The notes: generated by a model not told the origin, from the letters alone. 64,000 nt of DNA from Couchioplanes azureus (GCF_014648355.1 NZ_BMQY01000003.1:269916-333915), one strand, 5' to 3'. Shown: positions 24,852 through 33,993, counted from the first letter of the stretch. Translations and numbers: made by a program.

Positions 24852-25652
24852 ATGAGCAGACGTCTGTGCGTCCTCGCCTGCCTCGTCACGTCCATCCTGC
24901 TGACCGTCCTCACCGCGGCCCCGGCGGCCGCCGCTCCACCGTCCGACTGGGACTACGTCGCCATGGGCGACTCCTACTCGTCCGGCGTCGGCACGCCCGG
25001 GCAGTCCGGCAGCTGCCTGCGCAGCTCCAACGCGTACCCCGGGCTGTGGGACGCCGCGAACGATCCGGCGTCGTACCGGATGGTCGCGTGCAGCGGCGCC
25101 ACCACCAGCTCGCTGCGCTCCAGCCAGCTCTCCGCCCTCTCCACGACCACCGACCTGGTGACGGTGACCATCGGCGGCAATGACGCGGGCTTCGCCGAGA
25201 CCGTCCTCACCTGCACGCTGACCAGCGACAAGGGCTGTGCCGCCAAGGTGGACGAGCAGCTGGAGCTGCTGGACGAGGAGATTCCCGCCCGGCTCGACGC
25301 CACGTACCGCGACATCCGGGCGAAGGCGCCGAACGCCAAGGTGGTCGTGCTCGGCTATCCGCTGCTGTTCGACGTGGCCGCGCCGAGCTGCGGCTTCGCC
25401 GGCATGAGCATTCCCAAGCGCAAGTCGCTCAACCACGGCGCCGACGAGCTCAACCAGGTCATCGAGGAACGGGTCCGCGCGGCCGGCTTCACCTGGTCGG
25501 ACGTGACGGACGAGTTCGCCGGCCACGGCATCTGCGGCGCCAGCCCCTGGTTGAACGGGCTCACGCTGCTCCCGCCGACCGACTCGTTCCACCCCAACGG
25601 CAACGGCCACAAGTACGGCTACCTGCCCGCGCTCAATTCCGTGCTGCGCTGA
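24852..25652 (+). CDS. Secreted SGNH/GDSL esterase
   Basis: A 266-residue exported esterase or lipase. The N-terminus is a classical signal peptide ending near APAAAAAP. Catalytic blocks are GDSYSSGVG (nucleophile Ser), Gly in CSGATT, GGNDAG, and DSFHPNGNGH (Asp/His). Six or more cysteines suggest disulfides, as in the Streptomyces scabies esterase group. GGAGG eight bases before ATG 24852 sets the start. It is a single-gene unit with an AT-rich upstream region. Confidence 0.92.
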   Translation: MSRRLCVLACLVTSILLTVLTAAPAAAAPPSDWDYVAMGDSYSSGVGTPGQSGSCLRSSNAYPGLWDAANDPASYRMVACSGATTSSLRSSQLSALSTTTDLVTVTIGGNDAGFAETVLTCTLTSDKGCAAKVDEQLELLDEEIPARLDATYRDIRAKAPNAKVVVLGYPLLFDVAAPSCGFAGMSIPKRKSLNHGADELNQVIEERVRAAGFTWSDVTDEFAGHGICGASPWLNGLTLLPPTDSFHPNGNGHKYGYLPALNSVLR

Positions 25653-25706
25653 CCTTCGGTGACGATGACGGCGGGCACGCGTCGACCGTGCCCGCCGCGA
25701 CCGGCG

Positions 25707-27602
25707 CTAGAAGGAGAACTCCGAGCCGCGCGCGGAACCGGCCTCGACCCGGCCGTCGCGGCTGAACCGCCAGGACATGACCACCTGGTAGCGATGTCCC
25801 CGGCGCGGGCTCACCGTGGCGGGACCGCACTCCCGCGACCGGGAACCCTCCTGGAAGACCAGGCCCGTACAGGTCTTCGCCGGATGGCTGGCGCCGGTCG
25901 CCACGTCGCGCAACTCCAGCGAGAGCGTGGCCGTGCCGTCGCGGGGCGCGGTCAGGGTCGCGGAGACCTGGACCTTGTCCCCCACCTTGTGACAGGGCCG
26001 CACCGCCATCGCGTTGTCGTAGCTCAGCGCATACTGCTGCGCGCACTCCCAAGGGCCGTAGGTCTTCTCCGTGACCGGGGACCCGGTGGCCGCGGCCCGG
26101 CTGGGCCGCGGGCTCGGTGTCGCCACCGCGGCGGCCGCGGCGGCCTTGGCGCCCAGCCGGCTCTGGCTCCGGCCGGAGTCGTCGGCCCGGTTCCGCGCGG
26201 AGCGGGCGGCCGGTGGCGCCGATCCGGCGGAGGCGGCGGACGGCCGCACATCGCCGGCTCCGGTCCGGGCCAGCGCCGCCTCGCCGCCCGGTTCCCCGCC
26301 GGCCCGGCCGAGGTGCCACGCCGTGGTCGCCACCCCGGAGGCGAGCATCGCGGCGCAGACCAGCGCGATCATCGCCCATGGCCGGGCCCATCGCCAGCTC
26401 GCCGGCTGGTTGCGCCGGCGCGGCACCAGCGGCCGGCGTGCGCCGGTGTGCGACGGATGCCGGCCCGGGCCGGCGGCCGGCGGTCTCGAATCGGGGCCGC
26501 GCGACGGCCCGGACCCGGCGGGCGCCCCGCCGGGCGACGAGCCACGGCCGCCGGACCCCGGGCCGGGGTCGCCGGGTGACGAGCCGGGGTCGCCGGGTGA
26601 CGAGCCGGGGTCGCCGGGTGACGAGCCGGGGTCGCCGGGTGACGAGCCGGCGGAGCGGGCCGGCGGGCCGGCGGAGTCCCGGGAGCCGCCCGGCCGCGCG
26701 GCCGGCGCGGACAGCGCGGGGGCGTCCACCGCGCGGGACACGTCGCCGAGGTCGACGGCGAGCTCGGCGGCCGTCGGGCGCAGCCCGGGCTTGCGCTCCA
26801 GGCAGCTCGCGACGACGTCCCACAGCGGGTCCGGGATGCCCGGCCGGCGCTCCGGAACACCCTCCAGGTGCAGGCGCATCAGGTCGGTGACGGTGTCGCT
26901 GTCGTACGGCGGGCGTCCCGACACCATCTCGTACAGCAGCACACCGAGGGCGTACACGTCGGCCGCCGGGGTGGTCGAGGAGCTGTGGAACGCCTCCGGG
27001 GCCATGTAGTGCGGGGTGCCCACGACGGCGTGGGTGGTGGTCAGGCTGGGCGCGTTGAGCACCCGCGCGATGCCGAAGTCGGTGAGCCGGATGTCCAGGC
27101 GGCCCTCCTCGCGGTGCAGCAGGATGTTGTCCGGCTTGAGGTCGCGGTGCACGATGCCGAGCTCGTGCGCCTCGGCGAGCGCCGCCGCGACCTGGGCGCC
27201 GAGCCGCGCTACCTCGGCCGGGGCCAGCGTGGGCCGCTCGCGCAGGTAGTCGCGCAGGCTGCCGCCCGGCACGAGGTCCATGACCAGGGCGAGGGACTCG
27301 CCGACGCTGAACAGGTCCCGGACCCGGACCACGTTGCGGTGTCGCAGCATCATCAGGATCGTGCGCTCCTGCACGAAGCGGGTGACCAGCTTCGGCTGCC
27401 GCAGCAGGCTCTCGTGCAGCAGCTTGACCGCGACCGGCTCGCCGGAGGAGCGGTCGACGCCGCGCCAGACCGTACCGGTCGCGCCGTGCCCGATGGGGCG
27501 GAGGAGGATGTACGAGCTGCCGACGCACCGTCCGCTCAGATCGAGGGTCGACGCGTCGTCGGAATCCGCCGGTGCGCCGCTGCTCGTGGGATCCTGGTCC
27601 AC
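25707..27602 (-). CDS. Membrane Ser/Thr protein kinase (PASTA-less, Cys-rich ectodomain)
   Basis: A 631-residue kinase. Residues 30-290 form the kinase domain: Gly loop IGHGATGTVW, Lys60, HRDLKPDN (Asp154), DFG 175-177, and GTPHYMAPE activation segment. A Pro/Gly/Ser linker with a fourfold heptad repeat (GSSPGDP) follows, then one membrane helix (about 408-428) and an extracytoplasmic region ending in a domain of about 115 residues with four cysteines (WEC, PCHK, KTC, REC). That domain may sense an external ligand. GTG 27602 is preferred because conserved sequence begins there; an in-frame start exists up to 27797. Confidence 0.88.
   Translation of the reverse strand: MDQDPTSSGAPADSDDASTLDLSGRCVGSSYILLRPIGHGATGTVWRGVDRSSGEPVAVKLLHESLLRQPKLVTRFVQERTILMMLRHRNVVRVRDLFSVGESLALVMDLVPGGSLRDYLRERPTLAPAEVARLGAQVAAALAEAHELGIVHRDLKPDNILLHREEGRLDIRLTDFGIARVLNAPSLTTTHAVVGTPHYMAPEAFHSSSTTPAADVYALGVLLYEMVSGRPPYDSDTVTDLMRLHLEGVPERRPGIPDPLWDVVASCLERKPGLRPTAAELAVDLGDVSRAVDAPALSAPAARPGGSRDSAGPPARSAGSSPGDPGSSPGDPGSSPGDPGSSPGDPGPGSGGRGSSPGGAPAGSGPSRGPDSRPPAAGPGRHPSHTGARRPLVPRRRNQPASWRWARPWAMIALVCAAMLASGVATTAWHLGRAGGEPGGEAALARTGAGDVRPSAASAGSAPPAARSARNRADDSGRSQSRLGAKAAAAAAVATPSPRPSRAAATGSPVTEKTYGPWECAQQYALSYDNAMAVRPCHKVGDKVQVSATLTAPRDGTATLSLELRDVATGASHPAKTCTGLVFQEGSRSRECGPATVSPRRGHRYQVVMSWRFSRDGRVEAGSARGSEFSF
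26563..26646 (-). repeat. 21-bp minisatellite, four copies, in the kinase gene
   Basis: Four consecutive, essentially identical 21-bp units encoding GSSPGDP in the linker between the kinase domain and the membrane helix. The unit keeps the reading frame, so copy-number change would lengthen or shorten the linker by seven residues. Confidence 0.9.
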
Positions 27603-27917
27603 CTGTGGTCGTGCCCTTTCGCCCGCCGCGGTGCCGCGACATCCGACTTGGCCGACGGGAATGATGCTGTTTGTCCGGATCAATAGGCAACTCAACGCGT
27701 CGGAGTTCGCACGTGAGGTAGGTGTCCGCCGCGGCCCGTCACCGGATCCCCCTCCCGTCGTTGCCCGGAATGAGACTCCAGTGAGCTGGGAAAACACCGG
27801 ATCCGGGGGTCACGGCACACCGATGCGGGGCGTTACTCGTGGGACGAGCCTCGGCCGGATGGTTGCATTCCTCCTGAACCGCCCGCACCGCGCGCCAGTT
27901 CCGCAGATAGTTGCCAC
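27603..27917. other. Divergent intergenic region of two kinase genes
   Basis: About 315 bp between the Ser/Thr kinase and the hybrid histidine kinase. It must hold both promoters if both genes start where placed. I see no clear -35/-10 pair, operator or hairpin. The left part could be an N-terminal extension of the Ser/Thr kinase, since its frame stays open to 27797. Confidence 0.4.
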
Positions 27918-29987
27918 ATGGGTGTCATGGCTTATCCCCTCCGGTACGCACTGGCCGACCTGGCGCTGGCGCTCAGCCGCGTCGCCGAGAACGCGGAAGA
28001 GGTGCGCTCGACCGCCGCACGGGCCGCGGCGGACATGGTCGGCGACGGCGCCGGCGTCCAGCTGCTCGGCGACGACGGCCGCTACGACACGCTGACCTAC
28101 CACCACGTCGACGACGAGCTGGCCCCCGCGTTCGCCCGGCTGCTCGACCGCGCCGGCGAGCTGCCGGACGACGACTTCTCCACCAGCCTCGCCGCGAGCC
28201 GGCGCCCGGTCGTCCTGGCCGGCGAGAACGGTGAGCCCCTCACCGAGCTGCCCCGGCCGCGGCACGAGGCGTACGTCGACCCGGGCGTCCCCGCGCCCGA
28301 CATCCACGCGGCCGTGCTGTGCCCGATCATCGTCGACAACACGTACGCGGGCTATCTGGTGCTGACCCGCGCCACCCCGGGTGCGGTCTACTCCGCCGCC
28401 GAGGTCGAGCTCGCCCGCGACGTCGCCGGCGAGCTGTCCCTGGCCCTGTCCGGCGCGCGCGCCATGGAACGCCTGCGGGCCAGCGAGGAGCGCTACCGCC
28501 GGGTGCTGGAGACCATCCCCGAGGGTGTGCTGCAGCTCGACGACGACGGGGTCGCCACCTACGCCAACGAGCCCATCGGCGTCGTGCTCGGCATGCCCCG
28601 CGCCCAGCTCATCGGCGTCTCGCTGCGCGGTTTCCTGGACAAGCACGGCCAGGCGGAGCTCACCCGGCGGCTCGCCGAGTGCAAGGCCGGGCGCTCCACG
28701 GTCGGCGCCACCAAGCTGATGCGCGCCGACGGCTCGCAGCGCAGCGTACGGATGAGCATGATGCCGCTCGAGGACGAGCACGGCCGCCGCAACGGGGTGC
28801 TGTGCATGGTCACCGACACCACCGACCACATCGACGCCAAGGGGCTCAAGCGCCAGCTCGACCACCTGCGCCGGCTCGACAGCATGGGCCAGCTCATCGG
28901 CGGCATCTCGCACGACTTCAACAACCTGATGACCGTGGTCGCCGGCTCCGCGGACATGATCGCGACGACGACCGCCGAGGGCACGCCGCAGCACCAGATG
29001 GCCAAGGACATCCTGGATGCGGTGGCCACCGGGCGCACGCTGACGCACCAGCTCCTCGCGTTCGGGCGCACCGAAGGCAACCGGCCCGAGATCATCCCGA
29101 TCCCGGACCTGCTCACCGACGTGCAGAGCCTGTTCAGCCGTACGCTCGGCGAGCGCATCGGCCTCGACCTCGCCTTCAGCCCCGACGTGTGGCCGGTCCG
29201 CGCCGAGCGGGGACCGCTGGAGCAGGCGCTGGTCAACCTGGCCGCGAACGCCCGCGACGCGATGCTGCACGGCGGCATGCTGCGGGTGGCCGCCACCAAC
29301 GAGGTGGTGGAGCCGGGCCAGCTCGCCGAGGGCGCCCCGGCCGGCCGGATCGTGCACATGGTCATCCAGGACACCGGGGTGGGCATGAGCGACGAGACCC
29401 GCCGGCGGGCGCTCGAACCGTTCTTCACCACCCGGCCCACCGCCGCCGGGCTGGGGCTGGCCACCACCGCGGGCATCGTGCAGGGCATCGGCGGCCACAT
29501 CGCCCTGGAGTCGCAGCCGCGCATGGGCACCACGGTGCACCTCTACCTGCCCGCGGCCGAGGAGCGTGCGCCGGCCGTCGACCGCCGCGTCACGCCGGCC
29601 GTCATCGGCCGGGTGCTGATCGTCGAGGACCAGCCCGAGGTCGCCCAGCTCGTGCAGCGGCTGATCGAGCCGGCCGGGTACGAGATCACCGTTGCCACCG
29701 ACGCCCTCACGGCGGTGACCCAGGTGGCCGCGGGCGCCCACCCGGACCTGCTGATCACCGACGTCGTCATGCCGACGATGACCGGACCGGAGCTGGCGGC
29801 CGCGCTGCGCACCCACCACCCCGACCTGCCGGTGCTCTACATGTCCGGCTACACCGCGGCGTCGCTGGGGCCGCAGCTGCACCTCGACGCCAACAGCATG
29901 CTGGTGGAGAAGCCGTTCACCCGCTCGACGCTGCTCGGCGCCATCCACACCCTCTGCGGCCCGCAGCCCGCGCGCCGCACCTCCTAG
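27918..29987 (+). CDS. Hybrid sensor histidine kinase (GAF-PAS-HisKA-HATPase-REC)
   Basis: A 689-residue soluble hybrid kinase. A GAF-like domain spans about 15-180 and a PAS domain about 190-300 (SEERYRRVLETIPEGVLQLD). The HisKA motif GGISHDFNNLM has the phospho-acceptor His at about 332. The ATPase boxes are NLAANARDAM, DTGVGMSD and GLGLATTAGIVQG. A C-terminal receiver has its phospho-Asp at about 615 (LLITDVVMP). With no membrane segment it should sense an intracellular signal. ATG 27918 is used; ATG 27927 is equally possible. Its stop shares the bases CTAG with the stop of the convergent prs gene. Confidence 0.93.
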   Translation: MGVMAYPLRYALADLALALSRVAENAEEVRSTAARAAADMVGDGAGVQLLGDDGRYDTLTYHHVDDELAPAFARLLDRAGELPDDDFSTSLAASRRPVVLAGENGEPLTELPRPRHEAYVDPGVPAPDIHAAVLCPIIVDNTYAGYLVLTRATPGAVYSAAEVELARDVAGELSLALSGARAMERLRASEERYRRVLETIPEGVLQLDDDGVATYANEPIGVVLGMPRAQLIGVSLRGFLDKHGQAELTRRLAECKAGRSTVGATKLMRADGSQRSVRMSMMPLEDEHGRRNGVLCMVTDTTDHIDAKGLKRQLDHLRRLDSMGQLIGGISHDFNNLMTVVAGSADMIATTTAEGTPQHQMAKDILDAVATGRTLTHQLLAFGRTEGNRPEIIPIPDLLTDVQSLFSRTLGERIGLDLAFSPDVWPVRAERGPLEQALVNLAANARDAMLHGGMLRVAATNEVVEPGQLAEGAPAGRIVHMVIQDTGVGMSDETRRRALEPFFTTRPTAAGLGLATTAGIVQGIGGHIALESQPRMGTTVHLYLPAAEERAPAVDRRVTPAVIGRVLIVEDQPEVAQLVQRLIEPAGYEITVATDALTAVTQVAAGAHPDLLITDVVMPTMTGPELAAALRTHHPDLPVLYMSGYTAASLGPQLHLDANSMLVEKPFTRSTLLGAIHTLCGPQPARRTS

Positions 29988-30922
29988 GCGAAGAGGGCGC
30001 TGACCGACTCGCCGTTGTGGATGCGGCGCATCGCCTCGGCGAGCGCCGGCGCCACCGAGAGCACGGTCAGCTTGTCGGTGCGGTTCGCCGCGGGGATGGG
30101 CACCGTGTTGGTGCAGACGATCTCCTCGATGTCCTTCTCGGCGGAGAGCCGCTGCACCGCCTGCGCGGCGAAGAGGCCGTGCGTGCAGGCGACCCGGATG
30201 CTGCGGGTGTTGCGCTCGCGCAACCGGTCCAGCAGTTCGAAGACGGTGCTGCCCTTGGCGATCTCGTCGTCCAGGATGATCACGTCCCGGTCGGCCACCT
30301 CGCCGATCACCGAGCTGATCACGACCTTGTCGTCGGCGTAGCGCTGCTTGGCGCCGGCGGCCACCTCGATGTTCAGCATCCGGGCGAACGCCGCCGCCTC
30401 CTTGGCGTTGCCGAGGTCCGGGGAGACGACGACGGTGTTGCTCAGGTCGTACCCGCGGAAGTGGTGCGCCAGCTCGCGCAGCGCGTGCAGGTGGTCGACG
30501 GGGACGCTGAAGAAGCCGTGCACCTGCGGGGAGTGCAGGGTCAGGGCGAGGATCCGGTGGGCACCGGCCGTCTGCAGCAGGTCGGCGACGAGACGCCCGC
30601 CGATGGAGATGCGCGGGGCGTCCTTCTTGTCGCTGCGGGCGTACGCGTAATGCGGCAGCACGACCGTGACCCGGGCGGCCGAGGCGCCGCGCGCGGCGTC
30701 GAGCATGAACAGCAGCTCCACCAGGTTCTCCTGGACCGGCGGGACCAGCGGCTGGATCAGGAACACGTCCCGCTCGCGGCAGTTGCCCTGCAGCTGCACC
30801 TCGATGCAGTCGTTGGCGAAGCGGGACGTCTTGGCCGGCATCAGCGGCACGCCGAGGTGCTCGCAGATCTCCGCCGCCAATGCGGGATGGGCACTTCCGG
30901 TGAACACGGCGATGTCACGCAC
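29984..30922 (-). CDS. Ribose-phosphate pyrophosphokinase paralog
   Basis: A 312-residue PRPP synthetase-like protein, forming PRPP from ribose 5-phosphate and ATP. It has the ATP-site segment HYAYARSDKKDAPRISIGGR, the metal/His motif LTLHSPQVHGFF, and VVVSPDLGNAKEA. The PRPP-binding loop reads ILDDEIAKGST rather than the usual DDMIDTxGT form, so it is a divergent second type and may differ in regulation or substrate. GTG 30922 matches where similarity begins; a GTG at 30931, one base after the OsmC stop, is an alternative. It is last in a corA-osmC-prs operon. Confidence 0.88.
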   Translation of the reverse strand: MRDIAVFTGSAHPALAAEICEHLGVPLMPAKTSRFANDCIEVQLQGNCRERDVFLIQPLVPPVQENLVELLFMLDAARGASAARVTVVLPHYAYARSDKKDAPRISIGGRLVADLLQTAGAHRILALTLHSPQVHGFFSVPVDHLHALRELAHHFRGYDLSNTVVVSPDLGNAKEAAAFARMLNIEVAAGAKQRYADDKVVISSVIGEVADRDVIILDDEIAKGSTVFELLDRLRERNTRSIRVACTHGLFAAQAVQRLSAEKDIEEIVCTNTVPIPAANRTDKLTVLSVAPALAEAMRRIHNGESVSALFA

Positions 30923-30932
30923 GGCGCCCACC

Positions 30933-31424
30933 CTAGTGTCCGGGCGGCGGACACCGACGGGTGACCCGTACGGTCGCCCGCACGGTCACCTCCGAGGTCA
31001 GCGACCGGGCGATGTAGCACTCCTCGTGGGCCTGCTCCACCAGCCGCAGCACCAGGTCCTCGGCGGTGCCGGCGGCCACGTGCACGACCGGGTTCAGCTC
31101 GATCCGCTCGATGCGGGCGTGCCGCAGGTCCGCGCTGAGGTGGCCGGTCGCGTCGTCGGTGTACCGCACCACGTCGACATGCTTGCGGGCGGCCACCGAC
31201 AGGAACGCCAGCAGTTGGCACGAGCTCGCCGCCAGGACCACGAGCTGCTCCGGGTTGAGCAGGGCGGCGTCGCCGCGGAAGTGCGGATCGGCGCTCAGCC
31301 GCAGGGACGCCCCGGCGGGCGGGGCGGTGCCCGTGTGGGCCCGCGAGTACGCCCGGTAGCCCTCCCCCGTCGAGCCGTCCCACTCCAGCCGCGCCGTGTG
31401 GGTGAGTCGTGGCATGGCCCTCAT
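30933..31424 (-). CDS. OsmC-like peroxiredoxin family protein
   Basis: A 163-residue OsmC/Ohr-fold protein that would reduce organic hydroperoxides. Both catalytic cysteines are present, in LAASSCQLLAFL and EQAHEECYIARS, with Arg in the N-terminal strand. Length is normal. ATG 31424 follows the corA stop by one base, favouring coupled translation; an internal ATG at 31415 is also possible. It may protect against peroxides in the same unit as the metal transporter upstream. Confidence 0.9.
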   Translation of the reverse strand: MRAMPRLTHTARLEWDGSTGEGYRAYSRAHTGTAPPAGASLRLSADPHFRGDAALLNPEQLVVLAASSCQLLAFLSVAARKHVDVVRYTDDATGHLSADLRHARIERIELNPVVHVAAGTAEDLVLRLVEQAHEECYIARSLTSEVTVRATVRVTRRCPPPGH

Positions 31425-31425
31425 C

Positions 31426-32436
31426 TCACAGCCAGCCGCGGCGCTTGAGGTAGACGTAGAGCCCGCCGGCCGAGACCAGGATCAGGAGCAGGCTGGCGAG
31501 GAACCCGGACGGCCGCTCGTAGCCCCAGTACGGCACGTTCTGGCCGAAGAAGCCGGTCAGCGCGGTCGGCACCGCGATGACGGCCGCCCAGGCGGCCAGC
31601 TTGCGGGTCACGTCGTTGAGGTCGTTGCTCTGCTCGGTGAGGTCCGCCTCCAGCAGCTCGTTGATGCGTTCCCGGGCACTGTCGATGGTCTCCGTCGCCC
31701 GGCGGGCATGGTCGTCGACGTCCCGGTAGTACGGCGCGAGCTGCTCGTCGACGAGCCCGCTCTCCAGGCGCAGCACCTCGGCGATGAGGCCGGGCATGGG
31801 CGCCACCGGGCGGCGCAGCTCGGCCAGGGCCTTGCGCAGGCCGAACCCGTAGCGGCGGACCGGACGCGGCGCGCCGCCCTCCTCCAGCATCGTGTCCTCG
31901 GTCTTGTCCATCGCCTCGTCGAGGGTGCGGGCGGCGGCGAACTGACCGTCCACGACGACGTCGAGCAGGCCGTACACGAGGAAGGCGACGCCGCCGTGCC
32001 GGGCGAGGCCGGCGTCGGCGTCCCAGCGGGCGACGAGGCGGGACACGTCGCTCTCCGACTTGCGTACGGTGATCAGCGCCCGCCCGGTGATGAACGCGCT
32101 GATCTCCGCCTTGCGCAGGACCGGGGCGGGATCGCCGGTCGAGACGCGCACGTCGTACACGTTCATGAAGAGATGGCCGGGATAGCGGTCGAGCTTGGGC
32201 CGCTGATGGTCGTGCACCGCGTCCTCGACGGCGAGCGGGTGCAGCTCGAACTCCGCGGCCACGGCCCGCAGATCGTCCTCCTCCGGATCGAACAGATCGA
32301 GCCAGAGCACGGCCTCCGGGTGCTCGGCGAGCATCCCGGGGACCTGCGCCGCGCCGAAGCCCTCGGCCACGAGCCCGCCCCTCTCGTAGAGCCGGGTGGA
32401 GACCGGACAGGCAGGCATCGCCGGTGTGGACGTCAC
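31426..32436 (-). CDS. CorA-family divalent cation transporter
   Basis: A 336-residue CorA-like channel. The cytoplasmic alpha/beta funnel domain is followed by a long helix and two C-terminal membrane helices (AAWAAVIAVPTALTGFFGQN and SLLLILVSAGGLYVYLK). The signature usually reads GMN at the end of the first membrane helix; here it is GQN (GFFGQNVPYWG), which may alter selectivity. GTG 32436 is preceded at eight bases by CATAGT on the minus strand, a possible leaderless promoter. It is the first gene of the operon with osmC and prs. Confidence 0.9.
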   Translation of the reverse strand: MTSTPAMPACPVSTRLYERGGLVAEGFGAAQVPGMLAEHPEAVLWLDLFDPEEDDLRAVAAEFELHPLAVEDAVHDHQRPKLDRYPGHLFMNVYDVRVSTGDPAPVLRKAEISAFITGRALITVRKSESDVSRLVARWDADAGLARHGGVAFLVYGLLDVVVDGQFAAARTLDEAMDKTEDTMLEEGGAPRPVRRYGFGLRKALAELRRPVAPMPGLIAEVLRLESGLVDEQLAPYYRDVDDHARRATETIDSARERINELLEADLTEQSNDLNDVTRKLAAWAAVIAVPTALTGFFGQNVPYWGYERPSGFLASLLLILVSAGGLYVYLKRRGWL

Positions 32437-32544
32437 GGCAGATCACTATGCCGCACCGGCGTTCCCACGGGGCTTCGAGCCGCTCTCGAGAGCCGCGCGT
32501 CACGGTGATCCACAGGCCGTACGAGCGAGAGGAGCCCGGGTTCC

Positions 32545-33972
32545 ATGCCCACCAGACGCACCGTGATGAAGGCGGGCGGAGCCGTGCTCCTGCCGGCGGC
32601 CGCGTACGCGACCTCCGCGCTGGCCGCGGCCCTGCCGAACGAGCGGGGTCCGAAGCCCGTCCGCGCCGAGGCCCCGGAGCCGTTCACGGTCCGGATGCCG
32701 ATCCCGCCCACGCTGAAGCCGGTGGCCCGCACCTCGACCACCGACTACTACACGATGACCGCCCGCAGGGCGAGCGCGCAGATCCTGCACGGGGCCGCGA
32801 CCGAGGTCTACGGCTACAACGGCCAGTTCCCCGGCCCGACCATCCGCGCCACCGCCGGGCGCCGCGTCGTCATCGCCCAGACCAACCAGCTCGACATGGA
32901 CACCGCGGTCCACCTGCACGGCGGCCACACGCCCCCGGCGAGCGACGGCTTCCCGCTGGACGTCATCGCCCCCGGCGCCACGCGGATCTACGAGTACCCG
33001 AACCGGCAGCAGGCCACGACGCTGTGGTACCACGACCACGCCCACCACATGGAGTCGGAACACGTCTACCGCGGCCTGCACGGCTTCTACCTGATCGAGG
33101 ATCCCGCCGAGGCCGCCCTGGGCCTGCCCGCCGGGGAGTACGACGTGCCGATCATGCTGCGCGACGCCCGGTTCGACGAGGACGGCAGCCTGCACTTCGA
33201 GGCCGAGGACTTCCAGAAGCGCACCACCATCCTGACCAACGGCCGCACGCAGCCGTACTTCCCGGTGGCCGCCCGCCGCTACCGGTTCCGTCTGCTCAAC
33301 GGCGCCAACCTGCGCTCGTTCGTGCTGCGCCTGGGCGCCGGCGAGGAGGTGGCGCAGATCGGCACCGACGGCGGCCTGCTCGGCGCGCCCGTGCCGACAC
33401 GCGAGATCAAGCTCAGTCCCGGCGAGCGCGCCGACGTGGTCTTGGACTTCACCGGCCGGCCCGCCGGCACCCAGGTCATCCTCGCCGACGACAACGCGGG
33501 GCCGGTGCTGCGCTTCGACGTGGGCGGCCCGGCCTACGACGCCAGCCGCGTGCCCGCCGTGCTGCGGCCGCTGCCACCGCTGGGCGAGCCGGACGTCGTC
33601 CGCACCTTCCACCTGGGCATCGACCCCCAGGACTTCACCTTCAAGATCAACGGCAAGGCCTTCGACCCCAACCGGGTGGACACCACCATCCGCCGGGGCG
33701 ACACGGAGGTGTGGGAGGTCACCAACGCCGACACGTTCACCATCCCGCACAACTTCCACCTGCATCTGGTGCAGTTCCGCGTACTGAGCCGCAACGGCCG
33801 GCCGCCGGCGCCGGCCGAGGCCGGCTGGAAGGACACGGTGCCGCTCCAGCCGGGCGAGACCGTACGGCTGCAGGCCACGTTCGCCGGGCCGGCGGGCCGG
33901 TACGTCTACCACTGCCACCTGATCGACCACTCGTCGCACGCCATGATGGCCACGATGGAGATCGTCGATTGA
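32545..33972 (+). CDS. Exported multicopper oxidase (CotA/phenoxazinone-synthase-like)
   Basis: A 475-residue three-cupredoxin oxidase that oxidises phenols or metal ions while reducing oxygen to water. All copper ligands are visible: HLHGGH, WYHDHAHH, HNFHLH, and HCHLIDHSSHAM, which combines the trinuclear and type-1 sites with an axial Met. The N-terminus has RRTVMKAG and an Ala-rich stretch, consistent with Tat export of a folded copper protein. GAGAGGAG about nine bases before ATG 32545 supports the start. It diverges from corA. Confidence 0.92.
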   Translation: MPTRRTVMKAGGAVLLPAAAYATSALAAALPNERGPKPVRAEAPEPFTVRMPIPPTLKPVARTSTTDYYTMTARRASAQILHGAATEVYGYNGQFPGPTIRATAGRRVVIAQTNQLDMDTAVHLHGGHTPPASDGFPLDVIAPGATRIYEYPNRQQATTLWYHDHAHHMESEHVYRGLHGFYLIEDPAEAALGLPAGEYDVPIMLRDARFDEDGSLHFEAEDFQKRTTILTNGRTQPYFPVAARRYRFRLLNGANLRSFVLRLGAGEEVAQIGTDGGLLGAPVPTREIKLSPGERADVVLDFTGRPAGTQVILADDNAGPVLRFDVGGPAYDASRVPAVLRPLPPLGEPDVVRTFHLGIDPQDFTFKINGKAFDPNRVDTTIRRGDTEVWEVTNADTFTIPHNFHLHLVQFRVLSRNGRPPAPAEAGWKDTVPLQPGETVRLQATFAGPAGRYVYHCHLIDHSSHAMMATMEIVD

Positions 33973-33980
33973 TCGGCCGG

Positions 33981-33986
33981 TACCCT
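33981..33986 (+). promoter_or_regulatory. Putative -10 box for leaderless SDR transcript
   Basis: TACCCT ends seven bases before the ATG of the SDR gene, and no ribosome binding site is present. The spacing suits transcription starting at the ATG. Confidence 0.4.
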
Positions 33987-33993
33987 ACCGCGC

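Noticed and set aside
26563..26646. Regular direct repeats considered as a CRISPR array
   Set aside because: Units are contiguous with no unique spacers and sit in frame within a coding linker.
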